From Branchiostoma floridae (lineage: Eukaryota; Chordata; Leptocardii; Amphioxiformes; Branchiostomatidae), in the NCBI RefSeq assembly GCF_000003815.2, contig NC_049995.1:18553319-18617318 (forward strand): a DNA stretch of 64,000 bases, written 5' to 3'. Under the pieces are notes generated by a model. The model made no database searches. It had not been told where the DNA came from and worked only from the letters and a program-made list of their open reading frames with translations. The position numbers were made by a program, and so were the translations under genes. The stretch's first letter is position 1. The number at the start of each line of letters is the position of its first letter. Positions 59,095 through 64,000 of this stretch are shown in pieces.

Positions 59095-60477
59095 ACACCT
59101 GCTTCACTAAAGGTGAGAAATGTTCACTTCAGCCTGGCGGCCATTTTAGGTCAACGACATATGAAGAAGATTTTACTACCATCATAGTACCATGAAAGTT
59201 AAATTGTTCTTTACGGGGTCGGGCGGGAAGGAGCAGTACACAGTAATTTCGGAATATAAGACGACAAGAGATTTTGGAAAGGTTATACAGGCATTTGTTG
59301 CTTGGAAACGTGATACGAAATGACTGAATTAGTGACGTCAGCGTAACAGATTACTGTATGTAAACAAAAAAAAGTGGTATCAAGTTACGTGGCTGGGGTG
59401 TTTTAACTATAATTTTCACAAACACATGTACAATTTATCTTTTCATGGTTTGGCTGTTCATGACGCACAGCCAAGGCTGCCCAACTAGCCTGTGGCTGCT
59501 ATTAAGGCCTAGCCCTGTTGACAGAGACATGATATTTTATCACTTGTAATACTCTCTTGTAATACTGCTCTTGTACATGTGTTATGTGTGGGATTGTCAT
59601 CGATCATCTTCTCTTCCTTTTGATCATAGATCTATAGAGTTTTAGCATATATCAGTATCATGATCTCTAACTCCGCCCCTTCGGCAGGTCCGCGTGACAT
59701 GTTCATGATTGTTGGACAAACATTCAATGCTGGGTGAGCTGATAATGGCGACTTGTTTGTTTTCGGAGCAACAATATGTTTGAAGGGATAACTGTGTGGG
59801 CGTATCGAACTGTCTTTTAACACCTGAAATGTACATAAGCTATAATAACAAAAAATTATGAAGATGCATATGAGCATGTAAGTATGTTATTTTGGGCAAG
59901 GACGTATCAATGTCCTGATCTCTGTCCCCGCCCCGTGTGACGTAATTGTTGGGAAAAACAAACTCTCTGAAGTCGGTGAACTGACCTTTGGCCGAACTTA
60001 ATCGATTTTCGAGTAGTGGCCATGGGGACAAAGTCTGATTCAAACATATCAGCCAGTACACGACTTGGGCTGCTCTGTGTTCTTTATGATCCGGTCGCAA
60101 GAAGGCGACATGATTTGTACATAAAAACATGTTCTTACGTAGAAGGATTTGTGGTACTAGTCATAGAAATATATTTCTAAAATCATCTTCAATAAAGTTT
60201 TACAGTGACCTTTTGGCACTATCTGGCAGAAATCTAAGTCTATGAGCCTGCAGATTATGAGAGGCAGCACTGAAGCGCCGACTAGTGATTCATGATGGCA
60301 GTACAACCTTGGAATTATCAATTTACCGGAAACAAGATGGTGAACGGGTGGGGGGTGGTGTGTTTGGAAGCCTTTGATGCCGACGGATGTGAAATCATTT
60401 CTCTATTGCAAACCTGTAATAAGTATATCCAATCACCCTTTGGATATTTATATTTTGATGTCGTGTCATTTTTCAGG
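59095..60477 (+). other. Gene 9 upstream region (leader-intron homologue)
   Basis: Contains GGCGGCCATTTTAGGTCAACGAC near 59137 and only fragments of the GC-box/CRE repeat (about 59660-59720, 59920-59950), with no full TGACGTCA. The acceptor TTTTTCAG lies one base before the gene 9 ATG. Confidence 0.55.
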
Positions 60478-60895
60478 ATGGCAGGCCCGGCGAGGGAAAT
60501 TGAAGGGTTCACAGATGAAGACCGACGACATTTTGAGTTCGTGCGGCCTCTCATTCTCATATCTGATTCCCTCACCAAAAAGGAAACGGATGATGTGAAA
60601 ATATACTGTGCGCACGTGATTCCGAAAGGCATGATAAAAGGTTTAAAACGAGCAGTTGACATTTTTCTAAAGCTAAAAGAAATAGGCAAGATCAACCAGG
60701 AGAACTTGGACTTTGTTGAGGAGGTTTTGGAAATGATCGGACGACGTGATTTGGCTCGGGACGTTCTGCGGCCAGCCCAACAACCTGACCGAGCGGTTCC
60801 GGAAAATCCCGAACTCCAGCCGGAAATCCCCGAGCTCCAGCCGGATAATCCTGAGCCCCAACCGGGACCAAGTCAAGAAGAAGCAAGGGCAGAAG
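60478..60895 (+). CDS. Gene 9, first coding exon: divergent DED (partial gene)
   Basis: A 418-nt exon ending phase 1 at GAAG/GTAAGC, as in the other copies. The DED (about residues 18-100) keeps the layout, including RRDL, but many residues differ (KETDDVKIYCAHVIPKG against EETANVKLFCLHLIPKG). It is followed by three PENPELQ-like heptads. No second exon is found in the remaining 3.1 kb, so the rest lies right of the window or is lost. The ORF opens at 60292 but that start lies upstream of the acceptor. It is the outlier of the array. Confidence 0.78.
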
Positions 60896-61636
60896 GTAAG
60901 CAAAAATTAAGTATCATTGTTTACGCAAACTTAGTATAACGTATCTCACGTAACTGCTTGGCACAAAATTCTTTAAATCGGGCTGTATAGAGTTGCCGGT
61001 TGTATGTATTTTTCTGTTTTATTCAAATTGGTATTTAAGAGGCTCTGTCTGTAAAAACCAAGCATAGGGTGGCCAAACTCAAAAAATCGATTTTCCTTAA
61101 ATTTTGTGTGGTGGTAGGGCCTTGGTCCAAACCTACAAAAATCGCAAAGTTTTAGATCTGCGGTCACCGGTTGCCATGGCAACGGCCATTTTTCAAAATG
61201 GCGGATTTTCACCAAGGGAAGGCCTTGGTCGCGTCCAAAATAGGCCTCCTTTGGACTCCTGTAGCCCCCACAAATTAACAGATATTTTATTGATTCTCAA
61301 ATATGTTATTACCCATATTCTAATATAAAAGATGATATATAGTGATAATCAAAATGTTTTTGTAGTGAGGTGCAGCAGATGTTTGAAAATTATGTGTTTT
61401 CGTGAATTTCCAAAATTGACAAAAATCAGTTTTTTGACCATTTTTATTGACCATTAGCTCATTTACAGGCAAATCAATTAGATTGATTGTTGGCACAGTT
61501 ATAGTTTGAATCTTTGTATACATCATATGTAAAAAAAAGTTTGGCACTCTCACGTATCGGACCGTGGTGGCCCCGAGAGTAAACCAATATGTCCATTTCA
61601 AGAAAATCGTAACCATAGAATTATTCCTGGAAAAAC
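60896..61636 (+). other. Gene 9 intron, AT-rich, with RFX-type palindrome
   Basis: Non-coding. GTTGCCATGGCAAC at 61170-61183, next to GCCATTTTTCAAAATGGC, another inverted repeat. No DD exon is detectable. Confidence 0.55.
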
Positions 61637-64000
61637 AGTTATAGCTTACCAAAAATGAATCTCAGTTTCATTTTATGTAGCAGAGGAACTTACCTATCAC
61701 TTATAAAAGCAGGGTTGTTCTAGATTTTTTTATAATTGCCTTTAAAATGATTTTATTGAGTTTTTTTGGTCATTTTTAGGCCAAAAAATGTATATTTTGG
61801 CCCCAGCACCCTGGTATTGCAACCAAATGACCTGAAATTTGGTATAGGAATGTCCTGGACATGTACACACATGGGTTGATAACTGGTTTGCCATATAATA
61901 GAACAAAATGCTGAATTTTGTGACTTTTTTTGCATTTTTGGTCCAAAAAGTACATTTTTGGCCCCTGTAGTACCCTGGTTTTATAACCAAATGACCTGAA
62001 ATGCGCACATGGATTCAATAACACTTTTGGCATACTGTTCAACAAAATGCTAAATTTTGTCATTTTAGGTTTATTTTTTTCCCCAAAAAGTACATTTTGG
62101 CTCCCCTACCTTAGTTTTGAATGACCTGGAATTCGGTATCGCAATGCCCTGAACGTACATGCATGTGCACATGGATTCAATAACATGTTTTGCATACAGT
62201 ACAACAAAATTCTTAATTTTGAAATTTTTGCCATTCTTTTTTCCCAAAATCATTTTTTTTGCTCCTGTTCCCTGGTTTTCCAAGTAAATAACCGGTAAAA
62301 AATTTGGTATAGGAGCGCCTTGGAAATGGCTTTTATAACCCGTTTTTGCATACAGTGCAACAAAACGCTTAATGTTGTAATTTTTGGTCATTGTTTTACC
62401 CAAAGTACATTTCTGGCTCCTTTTTGTAATTTTTGGCGCCAAAAGTACATTTTTGCCCCATTAAACCCTGGTTTTACAACTAAATGACCTGAAATTTGGT
62501 ATAAAAATGCCCAGGACACATGCGCACATAGATTCAATAATAATTTTGGCGTACTGTGCAACAAAATGCTAAATTTTGGTCATTTTTTTTTTTACAAAAA
62601 AAAAGGATATTTTTGGCTCCTCTACCCTGGCTTTACAACTGAATGACCTGTATTCGGTATGGGAATGCCCTGGACATATGCGCTGATGGATCCAATAACA
62701 CGTTTGGCATACAATACAACAAAATGCTTAATTTGTTATTTTGGGCCATTTTTTTAAAACAAAAAAGTGCATTTTTGGCTCTTGTAGCCTAAAAAAATTT
62801 AGACGACCTGAACTTTGGTATAGGAATGCCCTGGACATATGCGCACATGGATTCAATAATATGCTTGTCATACAGTACAGCGAAATGCTGAATTTTGTAA
62901 TTTTTTGCCATTTTTACCCCCCCCCCCCAAAAAAAATATTATTGGCTCNNNNNNNNNNNNNNNNNNNNNNNNNNNNNNNNNNNNNNNNNNNNNNNNNNNN
63001 NNNNNNNNNNNNNNNNNNNNNNNNNNNNNNNNNNNNNNNNNNNNNNNNNNNNNNNNNNNNNNNNNNNNNNNNNNNNNNNNNNNNNNNNNNNNNNNNNNNN
63101 NNNNNNNNNNNNNNNNNNNNNNNNNNNNNNNNNNNNNNNNNNNNNNNNNNNNNNNNNNNNNNNNNNNNNNNNNNNNNNNNNNNNNNNNNNNNNNNNNNNN
63201 NNNNNNNNNCTTTGGGTAAAACAATGCCCAAAAATTTACAACATTAGAGCCTTTTTGTTGCACTTGTATGAAAAAACGGGTTAATAAAAGCCATTTCCAA
63301 GGGGCTCCTATACCAAATTTTTACCGGTTATTTACTGAAAAAAACAGGGAACAGGAGCAAAAAAAATGACTTTTTTGGTTTAAAAAATGGCAAAAATCTC
63401 AAAATTAAGCATTTTGTTGTACTGTATGCAAAACATGTTATTGAATTGCGCATATGTTCAGGACATTGCTATACCGAATTCCAGGTCATTCAGTTGTAAA
63501 ACCAGGGTAGGGGAGCCAAAAATGTACTTTTTGGGGAAAAAAAATAAACCTTAAATCACAAAATTTAGCATTTTGTTCAATAGTAAGGCAAAAGTGTTAT
63601 TGAATCCATGTGTCCTGGGTATTCCTATACCAAATTTCATGTCATTTGGTTGTAAAACCAGGGTACAGGGGCCAAAATATTCATTTTTTGGTCTAAAAAT
63701 GACCAAAAAAAGTCACAAAATGCCAAAAAAAGTCACAAAATTCAGCATTTTGTTCTATTATATGGCAAACCAGTTATCAACCCATGTGTGTACATGTCCA
63801 GGACATTCCTATACCAAATTTCAGGTCATTTGGTTGCAATACCAGGGTGCTGGGGCCAAAATATACATTTTTTAGCCTAAAAATGACCAAAAAAAAATCA
63901 ATAAAATCATTTTAAAGAACAACCCTGCTTTTATAAGTGATAGGTAAGTTCCTCTGCTACATAAAATGAAACTGAGATTCATTTTTGGTAAGCTATGACT
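61637..64000. repeat. AT-rich tandem repeat arranged as a large palindrome, with gap
   Basis: A degenerate unit of about 155 bp (motifs CCCTGGTTTTACAACC, AATGACCTGAAATTTGGTAT, ACAAAATGCTAAATTTTG) recurs about seven times from 61790 to 62948. Sequence from 63210 to the window end is the reverse complement of about 61637-62405 with few differences, so the whole is an inverted repeat around 62406-63209. All ORFs here are chance. Confidence 0.88.
62949..63209. other. Assembly gap (261 N)
   Basis: Lies in the loop of the inverted repeat, where assembly is hardest. True length unknown. Confidence 0.95.

Noticed and set aside
60292-60477. Upstream in-frame starts for DED exons (6610, 29448, 50460, 60292)
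   Set aside because: All cross the conserved splice acceptor that sits one base before the common ATG; the extra residues are not conserved between paralogues.
62741-63263. ORFs spanning the N gap
   Set aside because: They are open only because Ns translate as X; the surrounding DNA is AT-rich tandem repeat.

Overview
The window is animal nuclear DNA. It has GT-AG introns, AATAAA poly(A) signals and several classes of eukaryotic transposable element. The expanded death-fold and NHL genes, high repeat polymorphism and element mix best fit a lancelet (Branchiostoma). That assignment is inferred from the gene families and was not checked by a search.

The window is a head-to-tail array, all on the + strand, of nine copies of one gene (numbered 1-9 here; gene 9 is cut by the window end). 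Each copy has an untranslated leader exon, then a leader intron of about 1-2.8 kb whose 3' splice site sits one base before the ATG. The coding exons are: a death-effector domain (DED) exon with a Pro/Glu/Asn repeat tail; in genes 2, 4 and 8 only, a 249-nt death-domain (DD) exon; a 303-nt exon for a highly conserved alpha/beta domain of about 101 aa (possibly TRADD-N-like); and a long last exon with a coiled coil, a Gly/Pro-rich repeat and a six-bladed NHL beta-propeller. All internal junctions are phase 1. Genes 2, 4, 5, 6 and 7 read intact (946, 837, 793, 789 and 810 aa). Gene 1 has a 31-bp frameshifting duplication, gene 3 a 4-bp deletion in the last blade, and gene 8 an extra C in the propeller.

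Layout by translation start to stop: gene 1 457-3559; gene 2 6646-11008; gene 3 15935-18739; gene 4 23245-27125; gene 5 29499-32415; gene 6 36316-39301; gene 7 43194-46258; gene 8 50559-55028; gene 9 from 60478. Between them lie 3' UTRs of about 0.6-3 kb ending in a conserved poly(A) block, a promoter and leader exon about 0.7 kb further on, and leader introns carrying 0-3 copies of a GC-box/CRE repeat. Insertions include a Penelope-like retroelement (20755-22477), a piggyBac-type MITE (14442-15227), a tRNA-derived SINE (15625-15859), two smaller inverted-repeat elements (41076-41229, 41858-42064), two large insertions in the gene 8 3' region (55756-56506; a probable solo LTR at 56716-57789), a foldback plus satellite block (49202-50383), and an AT-rich tandem array forming a large palindrome at the right edge.

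Taken together, the genes look like a diversifying family of cytosolic sensors or adaptors. The propeller would recognise something, the coiled coil would oligomerise, and the DED (with or without DD) would recruit apoptotic or inflammatory effectors. The strongest hint is that differences among paralogous propellers fall almost entirely in loops on one face, while the framework and the opposite face are nearly invariant. Function is inferred from domain architecture only.
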